This document shows positions 1-6,514 of a stretch of 10,327 bases of DNA, in pieces. Origin of the DNA: Armatimonadota bacterium (GTDB lineage Bacteria > Armatimonadota > Armatimonadia > Armatimonadales > Armatimonadaceae). How positions within the stretch are numbered: the first letter of the stretch is position 1; each line of letters starts with the position of its first letter. Below the pieces are notes generated by a model. The model did no database searches. It had not been told where the DNA came from and saw only the letters and a program-made list of their open reading frames with translations. The translations under genes and the position numbers were made by a program. Location: NCBI GenBank assembly GCA_014379275.1, contig JACMMA010000294.1:1-10327 (forward strand), in the 5' to 3' direction.

Positions 1-12
1 GAAAGACAGACT

Positions 13-690
13 TTGCAAACAGTGATATTGGTTCATGGGGCGGGCGGGGGCGGATGGGAATACGACCTCTGGAAGCCCGTCTTCGAGCGTGGTGGCTACC
101 GGTTCGTCGCTAAAGACCTTGAGCCGGTAGCGGGTGGACTGGCGAAAACAACATTCAGCGACTACGTCTCGCAGGTTAAATCGTGGGTGGGACGCGGGGA
201 ACCGCCGATCCTGATCGGGGCGAGCATGGGCGGGATAATCGCGCTCAAAGTCGCCGAGGATGTAAAGCCCACTGCGGTCGTTCTCGTCAACAGCGTTCCA
301 CCGGCGGGGGTCCCCACGGCACGAACGCCGAAAGACCGGTACCCGGAGGTCGTAAAGTGGGCGAATGGTCCCCTTTCCGAAACGCGCGACGCGATGCCCG
401 ACAGCGATGAGGTGACGATACAGAAAGCGTGGAAGCGATGGCGCGACGAATCGGGCGGCGTGATGAACACGCTCAACGAACGTGTTTCGGTACGCAAGCC
501 CACCTGCCCCGTGTTGGTCGTCGTCGGTGCGAAAGATACCGACATCTCCCCGGAAACGAGTCGTAATGTAGCGGAATGGGCAAGCGCCGACATTCACCAG
601 TACGCGAACATGAGTCATGTCGGTCCGTTGCTATCGCGCCGCGCAACCGAAGTCGCGGGCAGCATCGTTACCTGGCTTAAAGCGCACTGA
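13..690 (+). CDS. alpha/beta hydrolase (esterase-like)
   Basis: Small single-domain serine hydrolase of the alpha/beta-hydrolase fold, about 225 residues, near the usual minimum for the family. The N-terminal strand and oxyanion loop read VLVHGAGGGG (about residues 6-14). The nucleophile elbow is GASMGG with Ser71. The acid is probably Asp175 or Asp177 in GAKDTD, and the catalytic His is His202 in MSHVGPLL, so the triad looks complete. There is no signal peptide, so it is probably cytosolic. The TTG at 13 is only a nominal start: the frame stays open to base 1, so the true start may lie outside the window. Layout resembles plant-type methyl-ester hydrolases and related small esterases, but the substrate cannot be read from sequence. 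No neighbour ties it to a pathway, and it is 158 nt from the next gene. Confidence 0.85.
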   Translation: MQTVILVHGAGGGGWEYDLWKPVFERGGYRFVAKDLEPVAGGLAKTTFSDYVSQVKSWVGRGEPPILIGASMGGIIALKVAEDVKPTAVVLVNSVPPAGVPTARTPKDRYPEVVKWANGPLSETRDAMPDSDEVTIQKAWKRWRDESGGVMNTLNERVSVRKPTCPVLVVVGAKDTDISPETSRNVAEWASADIHQYANMSHVGPLLSRRATEVAGSIVTWLKAH

Positions 691-717
691 TGATCGGGGG
701 GTCAGAAAGACAAAAAA

Positions 718-747
718 TCGACAAAGCATGTGCTCTGGCAGGATAAG
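718..747 (+). promoter_or_regulatory. possible sigma70-type promoter for the SPFH gene
   Basis: TCGACA (718-723) and GATAAG (742-747) are separated by 18 nt, with four or five matches to each consensus hexamer. It would give a leader of roughly 95 nt before the SPFH start at 849. Within that leader, CGCGTGT (778-784) can pair with ACACGCG (823-829) just ahead of the Shine-Dalgarno site. Weak evidence based only on hexamer resemblance. Confidence 0.22.
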
Positions 748-848
748 ACGCTACACGCCACGAAAATACCGAGTAGCCGCGTGTAACGTGTTGTCCGGTT
801 CGGGTGTCTGGTTGAAAAGGCGACACGCGTCTGCCAAAGGGAGGCTTT

Positions 849-1946
849 ATGGGACTTTTCGACGCCCTGCGCGGGCAATTCATAGATATCATCGAGTGGC
901 TCGATTCCACGAACGACACAATGGCGTATCGCTTCGAACGACACAATAACGAGATTAAGAATGGCGCGAAGTTGATAGTGCGTCCCGGTCAGGAAGCCGT
1001 TTTTGTTTCCGAGGGCCAAGTCGCAGATGAGTTTCCGCCGGGGACGTATACACTGACCACGCAGAACATGCCGATCCTTTCCACACTTCAAGGATGGAAG
1101 TACGGGTTCAACTCACCGTTCAAAGCCGAGGTGTATTTCTTTTCCACCAAACAGTTCACCAATCTGAAATGGGGTACGTCGAACCCGATCACTCTCCGTG
1201 ACCCGGAAATCGGGCCCGTCCGGCTACGTGCGTACGGCACCTACAACATTCGCGTCGCGCACGGGGCAACCCTCCTGCGCCAGTTAGTGTCCACGGACGG
1301 GCGCTTCGAGACGGACGAGATCTCGGAATCCCTGCGGGCGTTGGTGGTTTCACAGTTCGTCTCCTGGCTCGGACAGTCCGGCATTTCGGTCTACGATTTC
1401 GCCGCGAAGTATACCGAGATCGGCGACACGATGCGCACGGTTCTTCAACCGAACTTCGCGGATTTCGGTCTGGAAGTGATGCAGGTCAACATCGAGAATA
1501 TAGGACTACCGCCCGAAGTCGAAAAAGCCCTCGACCGCCGCACCCAGATGGGCATTCTCGGCGACATGAATAAGTACACCCAGTTCCAAGCTGCGAACGC
1601 CATTGAAGCGTCGGCGAGCAACCCCGGCGGCGGCAACCCGGCACTGGATCTTGCGATGGGAATGGCACTCGGCAACCGCGTCGCCGCCAATCTGAATCAA
1701 GCGCAACCGGAGGGTATATCGGCCCCTCCTCCGCTCCCGAATTCTGCAGTCTGGTATGTCGGGGTCGGCGGAAAGCAAGAAGGACCGTTCGACCCGGGTA
1801 CCCTCCAAGCGCGTGCGGCGTCGGGGCAAATCACGGGCGAGACGCTGGTCTGGAAAAACGGCATGGCAGGTTGGGTTGCCGCCGGCCAGGTGCCGGATTT
1901 GATACCTTTGTTTGCGTCGGTGCCGCCCCCTTTACCAGGGGCATAG
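849..1946 (+). CDS. SPFH domain protein with C-terminal GYF_2 domain (YdjI-like)
   Basis: 365-residue protein of the SPFH (stomatin/prohibitin/flotillin/HflKC) superfamily, closest in style to the YdjI-type 'virion core/SPFH' branch. The N-terminus MGLFDALRGQFIDIIEW is followed by the SPFH body (about residues 26-245), with VRPGQEAVFVSEG and FPPGTYTL as recognisable motifs. A Gly/Pro/Ala-rich linker (about 256-300) leads to a GYF_2 (DUF4339) module at about 302-351, with WYV, GPF, LVWKNGM and GW landmarks; this module is thought to mediate protein contacts. There is no obvious membrane helix, so membrane recruitment would depend on a partner. The start is well supported by AAAGGGAGG at 837-845, 3 nt before ATG. 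It ends in a Pro-rich tail, then a perfect hairpin, then a zinc-ribbon membrane protein. In B. subtilis, YdjI works with membrane proteins YdjG and YdjH and links PspA to the membrane; a similar role here is inference. Confidence 0.88.
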   Translation: MGLFDALRGQFIDIIEWLDSTNDTMAYRFERHNNEIKNGAKLIVRPGQEAVFVSEGQVADEFPPGTYTLTTQNMPILSTLQGWKYGFNSPFKAEVYFFSTKQFTNLKWGTSNPITLRDPEIGPVRLRAYGTYNIRVAHGATLLRQLVSTDGRFETDEISESLRALVVSQFVSWLGQSGISVYDFAAKYTEIGDTMRTVLQPNFADFGLEVMQVNIENIGLPPEVEKALDRRTQMGILGDMNKYTQFQAANAIEASASNPGGGNPALDLAMGMALGNRVAANLNQAQPEGISAPPPLPNSAVWYVGVGGKQEGPFDPGTLQARAASGQITGETLVWKNGMAGWVAAGQVPDLIPLFASVPPPLPGA

Positions 1947-1951
1947 CGACA

Positions 1952-1992
1952 CGACAAAAATCGCCCACCAACTTGCCGGGCGATTTTTGTCG
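1952..1992 (+). terminator. perfect 15-bp hairpin, probable intrinsic (bidirectional) terminator
   Basis: CGACAAAAATCGCCC (1952-1966) is the exact reverse complement of GGGCGATTTTTGTCG (1978-1992), with an 11-nt loop. The GC-rich core ATCGCCC/GGGCGAT is followed by a run of five T on the plus strand and, by symmetry, on the minus strand, the layout of an intrinsic terminator. It begins 5 nt after the SPFH stop codon and lies 30 nt before the next start, so it should separate or attenuate expression of the two genes. No minus-strand gene ends here, so the bidirectional form may be incidental. Confidence 0.75.
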
Positions 1993-2022
1993 ACGACGGC
2001 AGAGAACATACCTGACGCTCCC

Positions 2023-3165
2023 ATGTTACAACAATCGCAAGAGTTCGATACTCCCCCGCCTGCGACGCGCACCCGATTCCCCTGCACGTCGTGTGGTGCG
2101 GACATGGAGTTCGATGCCAAAACCGGCGGGATGAAATGCCCCTACTGCGGACACACGGCGGAAGTCCCCGCGTCGGTTGGGGCGGGTCTCGCGCAGATCG
2201 AGGAGCGTCCTCTCGAGGACTATTTGCACATCGCCCCGGAGCGGTTGGCGAAACTGTCGGCGTCTGCCCTCGAAGTGACTTGCTCTGGGTGTGGGTCTAC
2301 CATCGAGTTCGAGCCGCCGAAAGTCGCCGGGGACTGCCCGTTCTGCGGCGCAAAGATCGTTGCGCAACCACGCGCCGCCGACCCTCTGGTTGCGCCCGAG
2401 GGGGTTCTGCCCTTTTCGGTGACCCAGAAAGCGGCATCGGAAAGCATACGGCAGTGGATTTCGACGCGATGGTTCGCCCCTAACGCGCTCAAGAAACAAG
2501 CGGAGCAGGATAAATCGCAGGGCGTCTATTTGCCGTTCTGGACGTACGACGCCGGGACATGGAGCCGCTACAGCGGAGAACGCGGCATCTACTATTATGT
2601 GTCGGAATCGTATTCCGACAGCAACGGCAACCGGCAAACCCGCCAGGTGCGGAAAATCCGGTGGCACTCTGCATCGGGTTCGGTGAGCCACTTCTTTGAC
2701 GATGTGCTGATCGCGGCGACGCAATCCGTGCCGCGAAACCGACTGGACGCTCTGGAGCCGTGGGGACTGGAAAACATCCAGCCGTACGAACCAGCGTTCT
2801 TGTCCGGCTTTCAGGCGCAACGGTACCAGATCGATCTCGCCGCCGGCTTCGAGCAAGCGAAGGGCGTCATGGCGAGTTATATCGACACGCTCGTGCGGCA
2901 GGACATCGGCGGCGACGAGCAACGGGTACATACGGTAGACACCCGCTACAGCGACCTGACGTTCAAGCATCTATTGCTCCCGGTGTATATTTCCGCGTAT
3001 CGGTATCAGGGCAAGGTATTCCAGGTAATTGTCAATGCCCGCACCGGCGAGGTGCAGGGAGAACGCCCGTACAGCATCTGGAAAATAACGTTCGCGGTGC
3101 TTACGGCGCTGTTGATCATTGGCTTGATCTATTATTACAGCGAATACGGACCCAGGGCACAATAA
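2023..3165 (+). CDS. double zinc-ribbon protein with C-terminal membrane helix (YdjG-like)
   Basis: 380-residue protein. Zinc ribbon 1 uses Cys21, Cys24, Cys39 and Cys42 (CTSC...CPYC); ribbon 2 uses Cys87, Cys90, Cys105 and Cys108 (CSGC...CPFC). A soluble body (about 125-345) contains GVYLPFWTYDA and LLLPVYISAYRY, typical of proteins often auto-annotated as 'zinc ribbon/PriA-like helicase', although no helicase motif is present. One hydrophobic helix lies at about 353-372, close to the C-terminus, so most of the protein is probably cytosolic and tail-anchored. ATG 2023 is chosen because the protein resembles its family from there; the open frame extends to 1912, but that would overlap the SPFH gene and read through the hairpin. 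No strong Shine-Dalgarno precedes it. Following an SPFH gene, it recalls B. subtilis YdjG, a membrane partner of YdjI; direct interaction here is inferred. Confidence 0.82.
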   Translation: MLQQSQEFDTPPPATRTRFPCTSCGADMEFDAKTGGMKCPYCGHTAEVPASVGAGLAQIEERPLEDYLHIAPERLAKLSASALEVTCSGCGSTIEFEPPKVAGDCPFCGAKIVAQPRAADPLVAPEGVLPFSVTQKAASESIRQWISTRWFAPNALKKQAEQDKSQGVYLPFWTYDAGTWSRYSGERGIYYYVSESYSDSNGNRQTRQVRKIRWHSASGSVSHFFDDVLIAATQSVPRNRLDALEPWGLENIQPYEPAFLSGFQAQRYQIDLAAGFEQAKGVMASYIDTLVRQDIGGDEQRVHTVDTRYSDLTFKHLLLPVYISAYRYQGKVFQVIVNARTGEVQGERPYSIWKITFAVLTALLIIGLIYYYSEYGPRAQ

Positions 3166-3168
3166 AAA

Positions 3169-3393
3169 TTGGACGAAACACGAAGCGAAGTCGCGTTTTG
3201 GGTGGCACTTTTTGGGGGGCTTTTCTTCACGTATAACAGCAGTGCTGCGCTCCTGACGAACGTGGCGCGTGCCGGGCGGGGCAGATTACTCCAAGGGGAG
3301 GATGCCGTTGTGTACGGATGGATCGTTTTAATGATAGGCGTCACGATGCTACTCTTCGCCCTCATGCGCTTTATCGCAATTCGTCAGCGGTGA
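3169..3393 (+). CDS. small two-helix membrane protein
   Basis: 74-residue protein beginning 3 nt after the preceding stop, with TTG as the likely start (an in-frame GTG at 3202 is the alternative). The hydrophobic stretches at about residues 8-29 and 47-69 are separated by a basic loop, NVARAGRGR, expected to face the cytosol, which puts both ends outside. Only a weak AGGG lies upstream (3154-3157), so translation is probably coupled to the zinc-ribbon gene. I do not recognise a family. Position suggests it belongs with the zinc-ribbon membrane protein, but it is far shorter than the second membrane component (YdjH) of the Bacillus system. Both the continuous hydrophobic pattern and the tight junction argue that it is real. 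Confidence 0.6.
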   Translation: MDETRSEVAFWVALFGGLFFTYNSSAALLTNVARAGRGRLLQGEDAVVYGWIVLMIGVTMLLFALMRFIAIRQR

Positions 3394-3467
3394 GTCGCAG
3401 GAGTCAGCGGTAACGTCGGAGAACCTAATTTCGCAACACATTATTTTGCAACGGAGCTTACCCAACC

Positions 3468-4754
3468 ATGACACTGCGCGTCAGCGAAAACCGCCGTTTT
3501 TTACAACAGCCCGACGGCACCCCTTTTTTCTATCTCGGCGACACCGCCTGGGAGTTGTTCCACCGGTTGTCATTCGAAGAAGCCGACCGCTACCTGACCG
3601 ACCGCACGGAGAAGGGCTTCACGGTGATTCAGTGCGTCGCGCTGGCGGAGTTGGACGGCATCCGCACTCCGAACGAGAATGGCGACACACCTTTTCTCGG
3701 TGAGGACCCGACGCGACCGAACGAAGCCTACTGGAAACATGTGGACCGTGTAATCGCCCGCACCGCCGAACTCGGTATGGTGGCTGGCGTCCTGCCGACA
3801 TGGGGCGACAAATGGAACAAAGCGTGGGGCGCGGGACCGCCGTTTTTCACGCCGGAGAACGCCCGGGCGTATGGTCAGTTTCTCGGGAATCGATATAGGG
3901 ACGCTCCTTCCTTGATCTGGATTCTGGGCGGCGACCGCTCGATAGAGAACGACACCCACCGGGCGATTATCCGGGCGATGGCGGCGGGGATCGCGGCGGG
4001 TGACGGTGGCGCACACTTACAAACATTCCATCCGCAAGGACAGCAAACCTCGTCTACCCACTTTCATAACGACGACTGGCTGGCGTTCAACATGTACCAG
4101 ACGGGACATACGTTCGACCGCGATAACTTCAACAGCGTCGCGGCGGACTACGCCCTGGCGCCCACAAAACCGTGTCTCGATTCCGAACCGGGGTACGAGG
4201 ACCACCCGAACGCCTGGAAACCCGAAACCGGGTACTTTGACGGTTACGAGTGCCGGAAATGGCTCTGGTGGGGCGTGCTTGCCGGGGCGTGTGGTCACAC
4301 CTACGGCTGTCACCCGATCTGGCAGTTTTATGAGAAGGGGAAGCGTGAGCCGGTGGGATTCGTCCGCAACAACTGGCAGGATGCCCTGCATTTTCCCGGT
4401 TCAGGTCAAATGCGCCACGCGAAAGACCTGCTCCTCGCCCGCCCCTACTTTTCCCGTATCCCGGACCAATCGCTGATCGTTTCCGACGCCTACGACGGCA
4501 AACTGGTACGTACACATCACATCCAGGCTAGCCGGGACGAAAACGGAGCCTACGCCATCGTGTACAGCGCGTCGGGTCAACCGTTCACCGTGGACATGAC
4601 GAAGCTATCGGGCACCGCGAAAGCCGCCTGGTTCGACCCGCGGAACGGCAAAACCGATTCCATCGGCGAGTTCCACAATACCGACGTGCAAGAGTTCACG
4701 CCGCCCAGCAATGGACGCGGCTCCGACTGGGTCCTCACGCTGGATACGGTTTAA
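3468..4754 (+). CDS. GH140/DUF4038-type glycoside hydrolase, probable apiosidase
   Basis: 428-residue enzyme with a TIM-barrel DUF4038 domain (about residues 3-330) and a C-terminal beta domain of the 'collagen-binding 2' type (about 335-428), the usual arrangement of GH140. Characterised GH140 removes D-apiose from rhamnogalacturonan II side chains. Landmarks are FFYLGDTAWELFHRL near the N-terminus, WILGGD (Asp156, candidate acid/base) and CLDSEPGYE (Glu240, candidate nucleophile); these catalytic assignments are from family pattern, not proven. The start ATG has ACGGAG at 3451-3456, 11 nt upstream. No signal peptide is visible, unlike many family members, so it may act in the cytosol on imported oligosaccharides or glycosides. 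The next two genes fit conversion of released D-apiose, which strengthens the apiosidase call. Other DUF4038 glycosidase activities remain possible. Confidence 0.82.
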   Translation: MTLRVSENRRFLQQPDGTPFFYLGDTAWELFHRLSFEEADRYLTDRTEKGFTVIQCVALAELDGIRTPNENGDTPFLGEDPTRPNEAYWKHVDRVIARTAELGMVAGVLPTWGDKWNKAWGAGPPFFTPENARAYGQFLGNRYRDAPSLIWILGGDRSIENDTHRAIIRAMAAGIAAGDGGAHLQTFHPQGQQTSSTHFHNDDWLAFNMYQTGHTFDRDNFNSVAADYALAPTKPCLDSEPGYEDHPNAWKPETGYFDGYECRKWLWWGVLAGACGHTYGCHPIWQFYEKGKREPVGFVRNNWQDALHFPGSGQMRHAKDLLLARPYFSRIPDQSLIVSDAYDGKLVRTHHIQASRDENGAYAIVYSASGQPFTVDMTKLSGTAKAAWFDPRNGKTDSIGEFHNTDVQEFTPPSNGRGSDWVLTLDTV

Positions 4755-4755
4755 T

Positions 4756-4916
4756 CGCCAAGACGCCAAGTTCGCCAATGTCAGAGAAGGAGAAGACAGG
4801 AGTCTGTCAAGTAGATTCCAGCGGTTTAAGAGTTGACCTCGCTAACGAGTGAACACACCACTTCAGAACCTTCTGTCTTCTCTCCTCCCAACCTTGGCGG
4901 ACTTGGCGTCTTGGCG
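4756..4916. repeat. intergenic inverted-repeat element with CGCCAAG motifs
   Basis: Two 44-nt arms, 4756-4799 and 4873-4916, face each other. The outer 23 nt match at 22 positions (CGCCAAGACGCCAAG then a C/T difference), the inner 9 nt (AGAAGACAG) match exactly, and the middle is diverged. A 73-nt centre holds a small hairpin, GACAG-GAGT-CTGTC (4795-4808, overlapping the left arm). The element starts 2 nt after the glycosidase stop codon and ends 14 nt before the next start, filling the gap. The organisation is like a non-autonomous palindromic repeat family. I know similar CGCCAAG-type repeats in several environmental phyla but cannot count copies here. Confidence 0.75.
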
Positions 4917-4930
4917 GTTGGAAACAAAAA

Positions 4931-6514
4931 ATGACCGACACAGAACAACTAATCGAACACTACAGCGACCCAGCATTCGCGCCGCCCAAGACCGAGACCG
5001 TTCACGCAGGACCACTTTCCGTCGTGGTGACGGCAGACGGCGACATCCGCTACATCCGCTCCGGCGAGCACGAATTGATACGCCGGGTCTATGCCGCCGT
5101 CCGGGCGAGCGATTGGTGGACGGTACCCGCGGTAACCACCGTCCTGGAAAAGACCGTGGGTAGCAATACATTCCGCATCGTCTCCGAGGCACTTTACAGC
5201 GCGACGAATCGCGGGATCGGCTTCCGTGCCATCCTCACACTGACCGGGGATTCCGACGGACGGGTTACGTTCGACTTCGACGGCGAAGCGTTGACCGATT
5301 TCGAGCGCAAGCGCATCGGTATATGTGTCCTCCACCCGGCGGATGCGAAGGGCACGCCCGTGACGGTGACACATACAGACGGCAGTCAGGAGGCGGGTTC
5401 CCTTCCCGATACCATCGCTCCCCATCAGCCGTTCTTCGATATCGCGGCGATCCGGCACACGGTGGCGGACGGGTTGGATGCCGAAGTCACGTTCACCGGC
5501 GACGTGTTCGAGATGGAGGACCAGCGCAACTGGCTCGACGCTTCGTTCAAGACGTACTCGACGCCGCTGGCGTTGCCGACACCGGTGGTGGTGAAGGCAG
5601 GCGAGCGGGTACGGCAGACGGTTACCGTGCGCCCTCACCCCGCCCCCCTCTCCCTCGGAAGGGAGAGGGGGGAGAACACTACCGGAGGCATCATGCTCTC
5701 CGGGTCGCGCGACGCCCTCGGTCGCCCCCCTCTCCCTTCCGAGGGAGAGGGGGGCGGCGGGGTGAGGGCAGCGAGCATCGGCATCGTCTGGTCCGAAGAT
5801 ATCGCCAAACCGGACGCCACGCTGTCCCTGCCATCGAACGTGCACATCTGGTTGGAACTGGATCTTGCTAAACCGCGATGGCAAAAACTCCTGGCGCGTG
5901 CGGACGAATTCGCTTGGCGGAACGGGTCGGCTTTGTACGTGTGCATCAAGAACGCCGGAACTTACCTGCGGGGCAAAACATCGAAAATCGCGTCCGCCAT
6001 CGGGCGTGATGTGGCAAAAGTCAAATCATCCGCGGCCATGCCCATACCGAAGGCAACTGCTAAATGGTTCGTCATCGGCGTAACCGAACGAGAGCAATTG
6101 CAACTTGTGCGGGAGATCATTCCTTCCTCCTCACTCACCATCGGCTTTGTGTCCAATTTTACGGAACTCAATCGTATTCGCCCGGATGTCTCGATGATAG
6201 ACAGCCTGTTTTTCGCCGGTAATCCCCAGGTACACGCGACTGATTCGCTTTCCATCGCGGAAACGCCGCCGATGATCGCGGAAGTGATTCGTACCGCACG
6301 GGTGTTCGCGAATGGCAGACCGGTTCATGTCGGACCGCTGACGTTCACCGGACCGTATGCGGCGAACGACCCGCGTGAGACGGCGCGGTTCGGGCAGGAG
6401 TGGTACGAGCAGATCCTTGCGCACGCCGTCGAAGCCGGGGCGGACAGCGTCACGCTCGGAGCGAGCGCCCTACCGGTCCTGATGAAATGGCACGCGAGAG
6501 AGGGCACACGATGA
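4931..6514 (+). CDS. apnL: ApnL-like D-apionolactonase with an in-frame repeat insertion
   Basis: 527-residue protein resembling the ApnL family, which hydrolyses D-apionolactone to D-apionate. Recognised family-like stretches are IRYIRSGEHELIRRVYAAVR (39-58), CVLHPADA, IAPHQPFFDI (162-171), VFEMEDQRNWLDASFKTY (192-209) and, in the C-terminal half, GNPQVHATDSLSIAETPPM and NGRPVHVGPLTF. Residues about 235-280 (PHPAPLSLGRERGE... to ...EGEGGGGVRA) do not belong to the fold: they are encoded by a palindromic DNA element inserted without breaking the frame. Without it the protein would be about 481 residues. The ATG follows a repeat element and has no clear Shine-Dalgarno; no in-frame alternative start was seen just upstream. 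It overlaps the next gene by ATGA, so the two are translationally coupled. Assignment is from remembered family sequence patterns plus context. Whether the insertion leaves the enzyme active is unknown. Confidence 0.75.
   Translation: MTDTEQLIEHYSDPAFAPPKTETVHAGPLSVVVTADGDIRYIRSGEHELIRRVYAAVRASDWWTVPAVTTVLEKTVGSNTFRIVSEALYSATNRGIGFRAILTLTGDSDGRVTFDFDGEALTDFERKRIGICVLHPADAKGTPVTVTHTDGSQEAGSLPDTIAPHQPFFDIAAIRHTVADGLDAEVTFTGDVFEMEDQRNWLDASFKTYSTPLALPTPVVVKAGERVRQTVTVRPHPAPLSLGRERGENTTGGIMLSGSRDALGRPPLPSEGEGGGGVRAASIGIVWSEDIAKPDATLSLPSNVHIWLELDLAKPRWQKLLARADEFAWRNGSALYVCIKNAGTYLRGKTSKIASAIGRDVAKVKSSAAMPIPKATAKWFVIGVTEREQLQLVREIIPSSSLTIGFVSNFTELNRIRPDVSMIDSLFFAGNPQVHATDSLSIAETPPMIAEVIRTARVFANGRPVHVGPLTFTGPYAANDPRETARFGQEWYEQILAHAVEAGADSVTLGASALPVLMKWHAREGTR
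5631..5769. repeat. palindromic repeat element inserted inside the lactonase gene
   Basis: Two inverted copies of one unit. The left copy is GCCCTCACCCCG followed by a perfect 13-bp hairpin (5643-5655 with 5660-5672, loop CGGA). The right copy is a perfect 13-bp hairpin (5725-5737 with 5742-5754, loop TCCG) followed by CGGCGGGGTGAGGGC. The copies differ only by a 3-nt GCC. Together they span 139 bp around a 52-bp centre. The frame stays open throughout and yields a Pro/Gly/Arg/Glu-rich peptide unlike the flanking protein. Similar CCCCTCTCCC...GGGAGAGGGG repeats are widespread intergenically in environmental bacteria; this copy is intragenic. Confidence 0.9.

Noticed and set aside
778..829. 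Leader hairpin CGCGTGT/ACACGCG before the SPFH gene as a riboswitch
   Set aside because: Only a 7-bp stem with a 38-nt loop and no known aptamer signature; not enough for an RNA element call.
1912..2022. Upstream extension of the zinc-ribbon gene to a TTG at 1912
   Set aside because: It overlaps the SPFH coding end and encodes the terminator-like hairpin, and the extra residues are unlike the protein that follows; ATG 2023 is the better start.
2026..2970. Long minus-strand open frame (314 codons) opposite the zinc-ribbon gene
   Set aside because: Arg/Pro-rich product with no recognisable domain; it is a shadow of the GC-rich codon pattern on the plus strand.
4849..5163. GTG-started frame across the inverted-repeat element and the ApnL-like 5' end
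   Set aside because: Arg/Thr-rich product with no family resemblance, out of frame with the real gene and starting inside the repeat.
5631..5769. CRISPR-like or tandem-repeat array in the GC-rich hairpins
   Set aside because: There are only two copies and they are inverted, not direct, with no regular spacers.
4949..5884. Long minus-strand open frame (311 codons) opposite the ApnL-like gene
   Set aside because: No domain, Arg/His-rich composition, and it includes the palindromic element read backwards; the plus-strand frame has family-like motifs.
6400..6510. Upstream extension of the ApsD-like gene to 6400
   Set aside because: It overlaps the ApnL-like gene by over 100 nt, and the Rossmann motif sits at the expected distance from ATG 6511, which has a purine-rich ribosome site and an ATGA overlap.
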